Assembly (NCBI GenBank): GCA_023230455.1
Contig: JALNXH010000015.1
Span: 29,089 to 93,088 of the forward strand
Direction: 5' to 3'
Origin: Rhodocyclaceae bacterium
GTDB lineage: Bacteria; Pseudomonadota; Gammaproteobacteria; Burkholderiales; Rhodocyclaceae
Length of the DNA stretch: 64,000 nucleotides
The stretch's first letter is position 1. Each line of letters starts with the position of its first letter. The notes under the pieces were generated by a model. That model saw only the letters and a program-made list of their open reading frames with translations. It was not told the DNA's origin and searched no databases. A program made the position numbers and the translations under genes. Of this stretch, positions 25,310 to 34,500 are shown piece after piece.

Positions 25310-26587
25310 TTAGCCGGCGGCGAACACCGCATCCGCTGCCGCAATAGTGGCGGCGATGTCGGCGTCGGTATGCGCGGCGGAAACGAAACCCGCCTCGAAG
25401 GCCGAGGGCGCCAGATACACCCCCTTCTCCAGCAGGGCATGGAAGAAGCGGTTGAAAGCGTCCTTGTCGCAGGCCATCACCTCGGCGTAGGACGCGGGCG
25501 GGGTGGCGGCGAAGTACACGCCGAACATGCCGCCGACGGACTGGGCGGAAAAGCGGACGCCGTGCGCTTTGGCGGCGGCGGCAAGACCCTCGGCCAAGGC
25601 GCGGGTCTGCTTGCCCAGGGCCTCGTAGAAGCCGGGGGCCTGGATCTTCTTCAGCGTCGCCAGGCCGGCGGCGACGGAAAGCGGATTGCCGGACAGCGTA
25701 CCGGCCTGATACACCGGGCCAAGCGGGGCGATCTTTTCCATGATCTCGCGGCGGCCGCCGAAGGCGCCCAGCGGCATGCCGCCGCCAACCACCTTGCCGA
25801 AGGTCGACAGGTCGGGAACGATGCCGTAGAGCCCCTGCGCGGAACCAAGACCGACGCGAAAACCCGTCATCACCTCGTCGAAGATCAGCACCGCGCCGTG
25901 CGTGCTGCACAGCTCGCGCATCGCGGCGAGGAACTCGGGCTTGGGTGCGATCAGGTTCATGTTGCCGGCCACCGGCTCGACGATGACGCAGGCCACCTTG
26001 TCGCCGTGTTTGGCGAAGGCGTCGCGCAACTGCTGCGCGTCGTTGTAGTCGAGCACCATCGTATGTTGCGCCAGGTCGGCCGGAACGCCGCTCGAAGACG
26101 GGTTACCGAAGGTCAGCATGCCGGAGCCGGCCTTCACCAGCAGGCTGTCGGCATGGCCATGGTAGCAGCCCTCGAACTTGATCAGCAGGTCGCGGCCGGT
26201 GTGGCCGCGGGCGAGGCGGATCGCGCTCATCGTCGCCTCGGTGCCCGACGACACCAGGCGCACCATGTCCATGCTCGGCACCAGCGCCACCAGCAGGTCG
26301 GCAAGCTCGATCTCGGCTTCCGTCGGGGCGCCGAAGGAAAGGCCGCGCGCCGCCGCGTCCTGCACTGCTTTCACCGTATCGGGTTCGGCGTGGCCGAGGA
26401 TCAGCGGCCCCCACGAACCGACGTAGTCGATGTAGCGCTTGCCGTCTGCATCCCAGACATAGGCGCCTTCGCCTCGCGCGAAGAAGCGCGGCGTGCCGCC
26501 TACCGAGCGGAAGGCGCGCACCGGGGAGTTGACGCCGCCGGGAATGTGCCGCTGGGCGCGGCGGAAGAGTTCTTCGTTCTTGGTCAT
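25310..26587 (-). CDS. hemL: Glutamate-1-semialdehyde 2,1-aminomutase HemL
   Basis: Converts glutamate-1-semialdehyde to 5-aminolevulinate in the C5 route to heme and other tetrapyrroles. The 425 residues match the family. It starts MTKNEELFRRAQRHIPGGVN and has the PLP pocket DEVMTGFRVG and the PLP lysine in STFGKVVGGGMPLGAFGG near residue 265. I use the ATG at 26587, which agrees with the family; the open frame extends into the upstream repeat element. It is downstream of thiD and thiE on the same strand, a common betaproteobacterial order. Confidence 0.97.
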   Translation of the reverse strand: MTKNEELFRRAQRHIPGGVNSPVRAFRSVGGTPRFFARGEGAYVWDADGKRYIDYVGSWGPLILGHAEPDTVKAVQDAAARGLSFGAPTEAEIELADLLVALVPSMDMVRLVSSGTEATMSAIRLARGHTGRDLLIKFEGCYHGHADSLLVKAGSGMLTFGNPSSSGVPADLAQHTMVLDYNDAQQLRDAFAKHGDKVACVIVEPVAGNMNLIAPKPEFLAAMRELCSTHGAVLIFDEVMTGFRVGLGSAQGLYGIVPDLSTFGKVVGGGMPLGAFGGRREIMEKIAPLGPVYQAGTLSGNPLSVAAGLATLKKIQAPGFYEALGKQTRALAEGLAAAAKAHGVRFSAQSVGGMFGVYFAATPPASYAEVMACDKDAFNRFFHALLEKGVYLAPSAFEAGFVSAAHTDADIAATIAAADAVFAAG

Positions 26588-26627
26588 GGCAATGCCTTTT
26601 GGATAATCGATTCGGCCTGAAAATACA

Positions 26628-26758
26628 TTAACCACGGGGGACACGGGGAACGTGACCGAAGGAAATCCTGCGGGGGCGGGGCAAAGCAAGAACGGATGGT
26701 GGTTTACCGAAGCTTTCGCTTCGCCTTTCCCCGTGCTCCCCGTGTCCCCCGTGGTTCA
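26628..26758. repeat. Intergenic inverted repeat element (copy 2)
   Basis: Begins TTAACCACGGGGGACACGGG and ends with the inverse GTGTCCCCCGTGGTT, with a nested CCCCGTGCTCCCCGT on the right. The arms correspond to those of the element at 21800-21906, but the central part differs. It fills the space between thiE and hemL. No coding capacity. Confidence 0.75.
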
Positions 26759-26768
26759 TTTTTGCGTT

Positions 26769-27407
26769 TCAACGAAACACATCCGCATACGCCGCCGCCC
26801 GCCCGGCGATATCCATCGCGTCGAACAGGTCGCTGATCACCGCCACCATGTCGGCGCCGGCGGCGATCACTTGCGCCGCATTGTCGGCGGTGATGCCACC
26901 GATGGCGGCCAGCGGCAGACCGAAGCGGCGGGCTTCGCCGAGCAGGGACAGCGGCGCCTTGAGCGCCGCAGGTTTGGTCGGCGACGGAAACATCGAACCG
27001 AAGGCCAGATAGTCGGCACCGGCGGCCGCGCCAAGCTCGGCGCGCTGCAATTCGTTGTAGCAGGAAACGCCGAGGATGCGCTGCGGGCCGAGCGCAGCCC
27101 GCGCCGCCGCAAGGGCATCCGGCGCGCAATCGTCGCGGCCGAGATGAGCGCCGTCGGCACCGATCTCCAGCGCCATCGCCAGATCGTCGTTGACGATCAG
27201 TTTGGCCCCCGCCGCATGGCAGATGCGCAACAGCTCAGCCGCCTGGGCGCGCCGCAGCGGCTGCGGCGCCGTCTTGTTGCGGTACTGCACCAACCGCACG
27301 CCGCCGGCGAGCGCCGCCGCCACCAGCGCCGACAACCGCGGCAAGATCGGATCGTCGGGAGTCACGGCGTAGAGACCGCGGAGGTAAGGCGAAAAATCGG
27401 AAGCCAT
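26769..27407 (-). CDS. thiE: Thiamine-phosphate synthase ThiE
   Basis: Joins HMP pyrophosphate and the thiazole phosphate to thiamine monophosphate. 212 residues forming a TIM barrel with VRLVQYRNK near the N-terminus, the AKLIVNDDLAMALEIGADGA and HLGRDD segments, GADYLAFGSMFPSPTKP, and the phosphate-binding GLPLAAIGGIT loop. It lies between thiD (upstream, 65 nt) and hemL (downstream, separated by an inverted repeat element), all on the minus strand. No TPP riboswitch was recognised ahead of the operon. Confidence 0.95.
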   Translation of the reverse strand: MASDFSPYLRGLYAVTPDDPILPRLSALVAAALAGGVRLVQYRNKTAPQPLRRAQAAELLRICHAAGAKLIVNDDLAMALEIGADGAHLGRDDCAPDALAAARAALGPQRILGVSCYNELQRAELGAAAGADYLAFGSMFPSPTKPAALKAPLSLLGEARRFGLPLAAIGGITADNAAQVIAAGADMVAVISDLFDAMDIAGRAAAYADVFR

Positions 27408-27472
27408 AAAAATCGAGCGTAGCGAGCTAAACAGTTACCCCCGCCTGGGGGCAGGGGCCAGGGGGTGGGGAG

Positions 27473-28342
27473 TCAACCTTTGCCCTCCGGGCTTGGGGTG
27501 TCGTCTTCATCGGCACCCCGAGCCCAGAACATCCGGTCGGGGATGTACTGCCCCATGCCGGGACGGAAGCCTGCGGCCAGGGCTTGCCAGGTGTATTCCT
27601 GGGCTTCGCGCACGGCCTCTTCGATGTCGATGCCCACCGCCAGATTGGCGGCGATGGCCGAAGCCAGCGTGCAGCCGGAGCCGTGATAGCTGCCCGGCAA
27701 GCGTTCCCACTTATCGCTGCGCACCTGGCCGCGCGGGCCGTAGAGGATGTTTTCCACCTGGGCGGTGTTTTCGTGGGTACCGGTGACCAGCACATATTCG
27801 CAACCGGCATTGATCAACCGGCGGGCACACTCGCCGAGCGACGGCGCATCGTCTTCGTTGTCCTCGTCGAGGGCCAGACGGCGGGCCTCCAGACTGTTGG
27901 GGGTGAGCACCGTGGTCTGCGGCAGCAACAGCTCGATCATCGCGGCGACCATTTCCTCGTCGGCGAACTGGTCGCCGCGACCCGAGGCCAGCACAGGGTC
28001 GAGGATCAACGGAACGTCCGGGTAGTCGGAAATGATTTCGGCAATGGCGGCAATGATTTCCACGCTGCCCATCAGGCCGAGCTTGAAGGCCGCCACCGGC
28101 ACGTCTTCGAGCAGGGCGCGGGCCTGGTCCGCCACCCAGTCGGCGTCCATCGCCAGTACGCCCTCGACCCCCGAGGTGTCCTGAACGGTCAGCGCCGTCA
28201 CCACCGTGAGCGGATGGCAACCCATGCTGGCGAGGGTCAGGATATCGGCCTGAATGCCGGCGCCGCCGGTTGGGTCGGAGGCGGCGAAGGTGAGCACCAG
28301 TGGCGGCGGAAGCGGCTGAGTGGGCGGGGCGGCCTGGGACAT
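27473..28342 (-). CDS. thiD: Hydroxymethylpyrimidine/phosphomethylpyrimidine kinase ThiD
   Basis: Phosphorylates HMP and HMP-phosphate for thiamine synthesis. It has the ribokinase-fold N-terminus LTFAASDPTGGAGIQADI, the VTALTVQDT segment, and the C-terminal anion-hole motif GSYHGSGCTLASAIAANLAV. With the chosen ATG at 28342 it has 289 residues; an ATG at 28375 would add 11 residues. The C-terminus has a short acidic tail beyond the usual end. It is the first gene of the thiD-thiE-hemL set and diverges from pilG. Confidence 0.95.
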   Translation of the reverse strand: MSQAAPPTQPLPPPLVLTFAASDPTGGAGIQADILTLASMGCHPLTVVTALTVQDTSGVEGVLAMDADWVADQARALLEDVPVAAFKLGLMGSVEIIAAIAEIISDYPDVPLILDPVLASGRGDQFADEEMVAAMIELLLPQTTVLTPNSLEARRLALDEDNEDDAPSLGECARRLINAGCEYVLVTGTHENTAQVENILYGPRGQVRSDKWERLPGSYHGSGCTLASAIAANLAVGIDIEEAVREAQEYTWQALAAGFRPGMGQYIPDRMFWARGADEDDTPSPEGKG

Positions 28343-28522
28343 GGCGGGATCGGCACTGCGGTAAGATCGGGGCATTCTAACCGATGGTTCCGACCGACTC
28401 CGGCCGGCGAATCAGCGGTGGCGGCGCGATTGGGAGATCGTTCCCAGCCGGGCGTTTAGACGGCAGAGTCGGGTCTGTTTGCCGCTTCGCCACCGCCGGA
28501 CGAAAGGTACTCTACGAACATC

Positions 28523-28951
28523 ATGACCGCGACCTCCGCTATGTCCGACGCGCACACTCTTGAAGGCGTCAAAGTGATGGTGATCGACGACTCGAACACC
28601 ATCCGCAAGAGCGCCGAAATCTTTCTCGTCCAGGCTGGCTGCCAAGTGGTGCTCGCCGAGGACGGCTTCGACGCCCTGGCCAAGATCGCCGATCACGGGC
28701 CACAACTGATCTTCTGCGACATCCTGATGCCGCGCCTAGACGGTTACCAGACCTGCGCCCTGATCAAGAAGAATCCGCACTTCGCCGCCACGCCGGTGAT
28801 CATGCTCTCCTCCAAGGACGGCTTGTTCGACCGCGCCCGCGGCCGCATGGCCGGGTCCGACGAATACCTGACCAAGCCGTTCACCAAGGAGGGTCTGCTC
28901 GGTGCGGTGGCCCGCCATGTCGGTACCGCGGGCGACGGTACGGCGACGTAG
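28523..28951 (+). CDS. pilG: Twitching-motility response regulator PilG-like
   Basis: A stand-alone CheY-type receiver of 142 residues with the acidic pair in VMVIDDSNTIRKSAEIF, the phospho-acceptor Asp66 in FCDILMP and Lys118 in LTKPF. The sequence and position (first gene ahead of CheW-, MCP- and CheA-like genes) match PilG of the type IV pilus chemosensory system, which controls pilus extension. A second in-frame ATG lies at 28541. The usual next gene, pilH, is missing here; pilI follows 23 nt later. Confidence 0.88.
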   Translation: MTATSAMSDAHTLEGVKVMVIDDSNTIRKSAEIFLVQAGCQVVLAEDGFDALAKIADHGPQLIFCDILMPRLDGYQTCALIKKNPHFAATPVIMLSSKDGLFDRARGRMAGSDEYLTKPFTKEGLLGAVARHVGTAGDGTAT

Positions 28952-28974
28952 GCCGGACCTCGCAGACGACAGCG

Positions 28975-29490
28975 ATGAGCAAGAAAACCGATCTGCGCGA
29001 CTTCCAGCAGGACCTCGCCGCGCGCCTCAATCAGGCAGAGGAGCGCGAAGCGGCCGCTGCGCTGCTCTGCGTCGAGGCCGGCAGCGAGCGCTGGCTGCTG
29101 AATCTGTCGGATGCCGGCGAAGTGGTACCGCTGCCGCCGTTGGCGGAAGTGCCGCGCACCCGGCCCTGGTATGCCGGGCTGACCAATATTCGCGGCACGC
29201 TCTACAGCGTCGTCGATCTGGCGGCATTTCACGGCGACCCGCCCACCCCGCGCAACGGCGAAGCGCGGCTGCTGCTTGTCGGCGCCAAGCACGGCATCAA
29301 CAGCGCCTTGCTGGTGACGCGCATCCTCGGCCTCAAGGCCCCGGAGGGGCTGAAGAGCGAACCGGCGCCGGTCGATGCCGAACGCCCCTGGGCCGGCGAG
29401 CGTCTGCGCGACGCCGGCGGCGGATTGTGGCGACGGCTGAACGTGCGGCCGCTGCTGGATGCGCCGCGTTTCCTCAACATCGCCTCGTGA
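28975..29490 (+). CDS. pilI: CheW-like adaptor PilI
   Basis: A 171-residue CheW-domain protein that should couple the PilJ receptor to the ChpA kinase. The CheW fold is visible from about 35 (WLLNLSDAGEVVPLPPLAEV, then WYAGLTNIRGTLYSVVDLAA). It is preceded by a short polar helix (DLAARLNQAEEREAAAALL). It lies 23 nt after pilG and 10 nt before pilJ, in the standard Pil-Chp order. Confidence 0.88.
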   Translation: MSKKTDLRDFQQDLAARLNQAEEREAAAALLCVEAGSERWLLNLSDAGEVVPLPPLAEVPRTRPWYAGLTNIRGTLYSVVDLAAFHGDPPTPRNGEARLLLVGAKHGINSALLVTRILGLKAPEGLKSEPAPVDAERPWAGERLRDAGGGLWRRLNVRPLLDAPRFLNIAS

Positions 29491-29500
29491 AGGACGGCCG

Positions 29501-31486
29501 ATGGCCTTCAAATTTTCGCTGCCCAAACTGCCCGACGCCCCGACCCAGCCCAAGCCGCTGCCGCTGATCGGCGATCTGGCAGTCAGCATGCAGGTGCAGA
29601 TCCTCGCTGCCGCCTTTCTGCTGTTCCTGGTCGCCGCCACCTTCGTCGGCCTGATGGACAACCGCGCCGCCAGCCAGGGTGCGGCGCAGCTCTCGGCGGC
29701 GGCAGAAATGCGCAGCCTCGGCCAGCAGATGGCGCGCGCCGCACAGTCCGCGCTCGGCACCCAGCCGGAGGCGGCGTTCGCCGCGCTGCGCAGCGGACGC
29801 GAGCGCTACGCCCAATTGCTCGGCCTGCTCGCCGGCGGCGGCACGCACAAGGGCGTCGTGCTGGCCCCGATCGCCGCCAGCCTGCAAACCCCGCTCGAAG
29901 ATCTGCGCGTGCGCTGGGATGCCGCCGACCGCAACGCGCAGGCCGTACTGACGCGGGGAAAGCCGCTGGCGGCGCTGGCCCGAACGGTGGCGGAGGTCAA
30001 CGCGCAGGCGCCGCGCGCCGCCGATCTCGCTGCGCAGGCCGGCGGCAGCCTGCCGCTGCTGGTCGAGCGCATCGGCCGCAACGCCAACCTGCTGCTCGGC
30101 CTGACGACGGTCGACCCGGTCCCCGCGCAGCAACTGACGCGCGATCTCGCCGCCGCCGCAGAGGCCGCCGCCAAACAAGCCGAACTGGCGGCACTGCTGA
30201 AGTCCTGGCAGACCGACCTGCAAGCCGCCGTCGCCGACCTCAAGCCGTTGCTCCAGGCAAAGCAGGCCGCCGGCGCGCTGGCGCGCAGCGGCGACGGCCT
30301 CGGCGCGGTAGCCGATGCGCTGATCGCCGGCATTGAGGAAGGACTCGGGCCGCGCGCCAACCATCTCGGCATCGTCGCCACCTTCGGTTCGCTGTCGCTG
30401 GCGATGCTGGTGCTGATGGTCAAGGTGATCAACGACGACGCGCTGCTGCGCCAGGCCGAAGCCGAACGCCAGCGCCGCGCCGCCGAGGCCGCCAACCACG
30501 CCACGCAGCAGGCGGTACAGCGCCTGGTGGACGAAATGGCGACACTCGCCGATGGCGATCTGAGTGTGCGCGCCACCCTTGGCGACGACCTCACCGGCGA
30601 CATCGCCGAAGCCATGAACTACGCCATCGACGAGCTGTCTGTGCTGGTACGCCGCATCAACGACGCCGCCGGCCGTGTCGCCGGCGCCTCGCGCGTCGCC
30701 GCCGAAACCACCGACGAACTGCTCGCCGCCTCGGACACCCAGTCCGACCAGATCCGCGGCGCCAGCGGCCAGGTGCTGTCGATGGCGCAGTCGATGCACC
30801 AGGTTTCCGACCGCGCCCGCGAATCCGCCGCGGTGGCGCGCCAGTCGCTGGAGGCCGCCGGCAAAGGGGCGCAGGCGGTGGAGAACTCGATCGCCGGCAT
30901 GAACGACATCCGCGGCCAGATCCAGGAGACCTCGAAGCGCATCAAGCGGCTCGGCGAATCGTCGCAGGAGATCGGCGAGATCGTCGAACTGATTTCCGAC
31001 ATCACCGAGCAGACCAACGTCCTCGCCCTCAATGCCGCGATCCAAGCGGCGTCGGCCGGCGAGGCGGGGCGCGGCTTCTCGGTGGTGGCCGAGGAAGTGC
31101 AGCGCCTCGCCGAACGCTCCGCCGAGGCCACCAAGCAGATCGCCGCGCTGGTACGCACCATCCAAACCGACACCCACGAAGCGGTTGCGGCAATGGAGCG
31201 CTCGACCCAGAACGTGGTGCAGGGCGCGCGCCTGTCCGACGCCACCGGCCAGGCGCTGGCTGAAATCTCGCGCGTCTCGCGCGATCTGGCGACGCTGATC
31301 GAAGGCATTTCCGGCGACACCCAACGCCAGGCGGAAACAGCCGCCCGCGTGGCCGAAGCGATGAAGGAAATCCTGCGCATCACCGAGCGCACGTCGGAAG
31401 GCACCCAGCAGACCGCGATCTCGATCGGCGAACTGGCCGAACTGGCGGTCGAGCTGAAGGGCTCGGTTGCCGGGTTCAAGGTTTGA
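29501..31486 (+). CDS. pilJ: Methyl-accepting chemotaxis protein PilJ
   Basis: A 661-residue receptor: a short cytoplasmic leader, TM1 (about 33-53), a long periplasmic helical domain of PilJ type (about 60-290), TM2 (about 293-313), HAMP (about 330-385), and a cytoplasmic signalling domain. The tip region is EIVELISDITEQTNVLALNA near residue 500. In the family it senses type IV pilus or surface contact. I chose ATG 29501 because it sits 10 nt after the pilI stop and gives the usual leader ahead of TM1. Confidence 0.9.
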   Translation: MAFKFSLPKLPDAPTQPKPLPLIGDLAVSMQVQILAAAFLLFLVAATFVGLMDNRAASQGAAQLSAAAEMRSLGQQMARAAQSALGTQPEAAFAALRSGRERYAQLLGLLAGGGTHKGVVLAPIAASLQTPLEDLRVRWDAADRNAQAVLTRGKPLAALARTVAEVNAQAPRAADLAAQAGGSLPLLVERIGRNANLLLGLTTVDPVPAQQLTRDLAAAAEAAAKQAELAALLKSWQTDLQAAVADLKPLLQAKQAAGALARSGDGLGAVADALIAGIEEGLGPRANHLGIVATFGSLSLAMLVLMVKVINDDALLRQAEAERQRRAAEAANHATQQAVQRLVDEMATLADGDLSVRATLGDDLTGDIAEAMNYAIDELSVLVRRINDAAGRVAGASRVAAETTDELLAASDTQSDQIRGASGQVLSMAQSMHQVSDRARESAAVARQSLEAAGKGAQAVENSIAGMNDIRGQIQETSKRIKRLGESSQEIGEIVELISDITEQTNVLALNAAIQAASAGEAGRGFSVVAEEVQRLAERSAEATKQIAALVRTIQTDTHEAVAAMERSTQNVVQGARLSDATGQALAEISRVSRDLATLIEGISGDTQRQAETAARVAEAMKEILRITERTSEGTQQTAISIGELAELAVELKGSVAGFKV

Positions 31487-31492
31487 CCATAT

Positions 31493-31510
31493 CCCCCGTG
31501 GTTTATAAGG
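31493..31510. repeat. Half copy of the intergenic inverted repeat
   Basis: TCCCCCGTGGTTTATAAGG, directly after pilJ, corresponds to the right end of the element at 26628-26758 (TCCCCCGTGGTTCATT). No left arm is visible. It leaves only 10 nt to the next start codon. Confidence 0.5.
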
Positions 31511-31520
31511 TTTTCTCAAC

Positions 31521-34500
31521 GTGAGCCTCGAACTCGATACCGGCCCGCTGTCCTGGGTCAGAGACGAGATCGATCTCGCCCTCGAACGCACAGCGCAGGC
31601 GCTCGACGACGGCAGCCGACTCGGCGAAGCGCGCGGCAATCTGCATCAGGCCGGCGGCGCGCTGGCCATCGTCGGCCTGGCCGGAATCAGCGAATTTTCC
31701 GTCGCCATCGAACAGCTGCTGGCCGCGGCGGCGGCCGGCGAAATCGAATGGGGCGCGGCACAGACCGAAGCGGCACGCACCGCCGTGGCCGCATTGCGCG
31801 GCTACCTCGACGAACTGATGGCCGGCGCCGCCAACCAGCCGCTCCGCCTGCTGCCGGCCTACCGGCAACTGGCGGCGGTGCGCGGTGCGGCGGAACCCGC
31901 AGCGAGCGAGCTGTTCTTCCCCGACCTGTCGCAACGGCCGCCGCGGCGCGAAAGCGAACCCGCACCGCTGCCGCCGGAAGCGCTCGCGGCACGGCTCAAG
32001 GCCGCCCGACTGGGCTTCGAGCGCGGGCTGCTGAAATGGCTGAAGGACGACGCCAGCGGCCTGCGCGAGATGCGCAACGCGGTAGCCATCATCGAGCAAA
32101 CACAGGACACGCCCGCGGCGCGCGCCTTCTGGTGGGTAAGCCTGGCACTGTTCGACGTGCTGCCCCGCATCGACCGCCGCGCCGCGGCGACGACGGCCGA
32201 GCTGCGCCGCCTTTGCGGCCGTATCGATGCGCAGATCCGCAAGCTGCTGGACGGCTCAGCCGTCGTCGCCGAACGTCTGATGCGCGATGCGCTCTACTGG
32301 GTCGCCGCGACGTCCGGCGGCGGCGAACACGCCGAAGTGGTGCGCGCCGCCTACCGGCTGGGCGAATTGATTCCGGCGCAGGGCCTCGATGTCGAGCAGG
32401 AGCGCCAGCGCCAGTCGCGACTGCACCGCTTCGGCGAAGAAGTGTTCGCCAGCAGCACAGCCTGGGACCGTTTCTGCGCCGGCGCCGCCGCCGCCCTGCC
32501 GGAGTTCCACGAGCATGCCGCACGCCTGGCCTCGCTCGCCGAGCCGCTGGCGCGGGTGGATCTGACCCGCCTCACCGCCGCCATCGCCAATGCCGCCAAT
32601 CTATTGCGCAAGAATCCGCTGATCCACGGCGAAGCGCTGGCCGAAGAAATGACCGCCGCACTGCTGCTCTGCGAAGGCGCCGCCGACGAGATGGCACGTC
32701 CCGGCGGCGCGACGGAAAGCGGCTTCGCCGAGCAGGTGGATCGCGTCACCAGCCGCCTCGCCCGCCTGCTGCGCGGCGAGAGCCTGGCCGGCGAAGCGCC
32801 GCCGCGGCTCGATGCCGTCGCCCGCCGCGCCCGCGAAAAACGCCTGCTGGCGCAGGTCGGCAAGCAGATCCAGATCCGCCTGGCACAGGTGGAACAAACC
32901 CTCGACCGCTATTTCCGCAACCCCGCCGACGGCAGCGGCCTGGCCGCCCTGGCGGCGCCGTTGAAACAGGTCGAAGGCGCCCTCGCGCTGCTCGATGAGA
33001 ACCGCGCTGCCGCGCTGCTGGCCGACTGCGCGGCGCAGATCGCCGGCTTTGCCGCGGGCGCGGCGGACAGCACGCGCTTCGAACGCGTGGCACGCCAGCT
33101 CTCCGCGCTCGGCGCCTTCATCGAACAGCTGCCGCGCGGCGGCGGCGATCTTGCCGCGCTGCTCGGCGAGTCGGCGCTGCCGGCTGCCGAATTCCAGCCC
33201 AGCGTCGAACGCGAGCTGGCGCAGGCGACCGATGCAACGCGCACACTGGTGCTCAACCTGCGCCAGATGCAGAGCGACGGCGCACTGCGCGAAGCGACGC
33301 GCGCCTCGATCCGGCAGAACCTGGAAACCCTGCGCGACGACGCGCAACTGGTCGCCGACGACGGACTGCAGCAGCGCGCCGCCGCCGCACTGGCAGCACT
33401 GGAGCAGAGCGATGCCAGCCTCGAAGCCGCGGTCGATGCGCTAGCACCGTCGCCTGCGCCCGCCGCCGCGCCGTCGAGCGCCACCTTGGCGCTGGCCGCA
33501 GCCAGCGAACCGGCACGGGATGAGGAACTGTTGGCGATCTTCCTCGAAGAAGCCGAGCACGAAATGGCGGCGCTGGATCGCCTGTTGCCCGCTCTCGACG
33601 CCCAGCCCGCGGACCGCGAAACGCTCGCCGCAATCCGGCGCAGCTTCCATACCCTGAAAGGCAGCGGACGCATGGTCGGCCTCGGCGAGCTCGGCGAAGC
33701 GGCCTGGGCGATGGAACAGTTGCTGAACCAAGCGCTGGCGCAGGAGGGGGCCGTCGATGCGGCGCTGCGCGCAGCCCTGGGCGAAGCGCGTGCACTGTTC
33801 GGCCGCTGGGTGGACAACCTGGCAGCGCACACGCCAACGCCGGCGGCGGCGGATTTCGTCGTCCGCTGCCAGGCCCTGCTGCGCCGCGAAGCGCCGCCGC
33901 CGGCCGCACCCAGCGCACCCAGCGCTGCCGCAACGGTACGCATCGGCAGCGTGACGCTGACCCCGGCGCTGTACGCAATGTTCCTCGAAGAAGCGCGCAG
34001 CCATCTCGCCGTCCTCGAACGCGGCAGCCTGCGCGAAGCCATGCACGCCGCGCGGACGCTGGCGAGCACCGCCGCGACGGTGAATTTCGCCCCCGTCGCG
34101 GCACTGGCCGAGCAATTACAGGCAGCGCTGGCGCGTTTCGACGCCGCCGCGGTGGCACCCGATGCGGTCACCGCACCGGCCTTGGCGGAAGCCGTCGCCA
34201 CCCTGCGCGTGATGGTCGAAGCCATCGCCGGCGGACAGCCCCCCGCCGCCGCCGAGGAACTGCTCGATGCGCTGACCTCGCTAGCACCCGTGCCGCCCGT
34301 CGGCGATGCCGGCGTCGACCCGCAACTGCTGCCGATCTTTCTTGAGGAAAGCGTCGATCTCACCGCTGCGCTGTCCGCCGCCCTGCGTGCCTGGCGCGCG
34401 CAGCCGACGAACGCCGAAGCGCGCCAGGCGGTACAGCGCCTGCTGCATACCTTGAAGGGCAGCGCGCGGATGGCCGGCGCGCTGCGTCTGGGCGAGCTGA

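Noticed and set aside
28343..28522. TPP riboswitch upstream of thiD
   Set aside because: No thi-box-like CUGAGA element or matching helices were seen on the minus strand.
29474..31639. A 721-codon antisense frame opposite pilJ
   Set aside because: Same reason; the plus strand encodes an unmistakable chemoreceptor and the antisense product is a low-complexity mirror.
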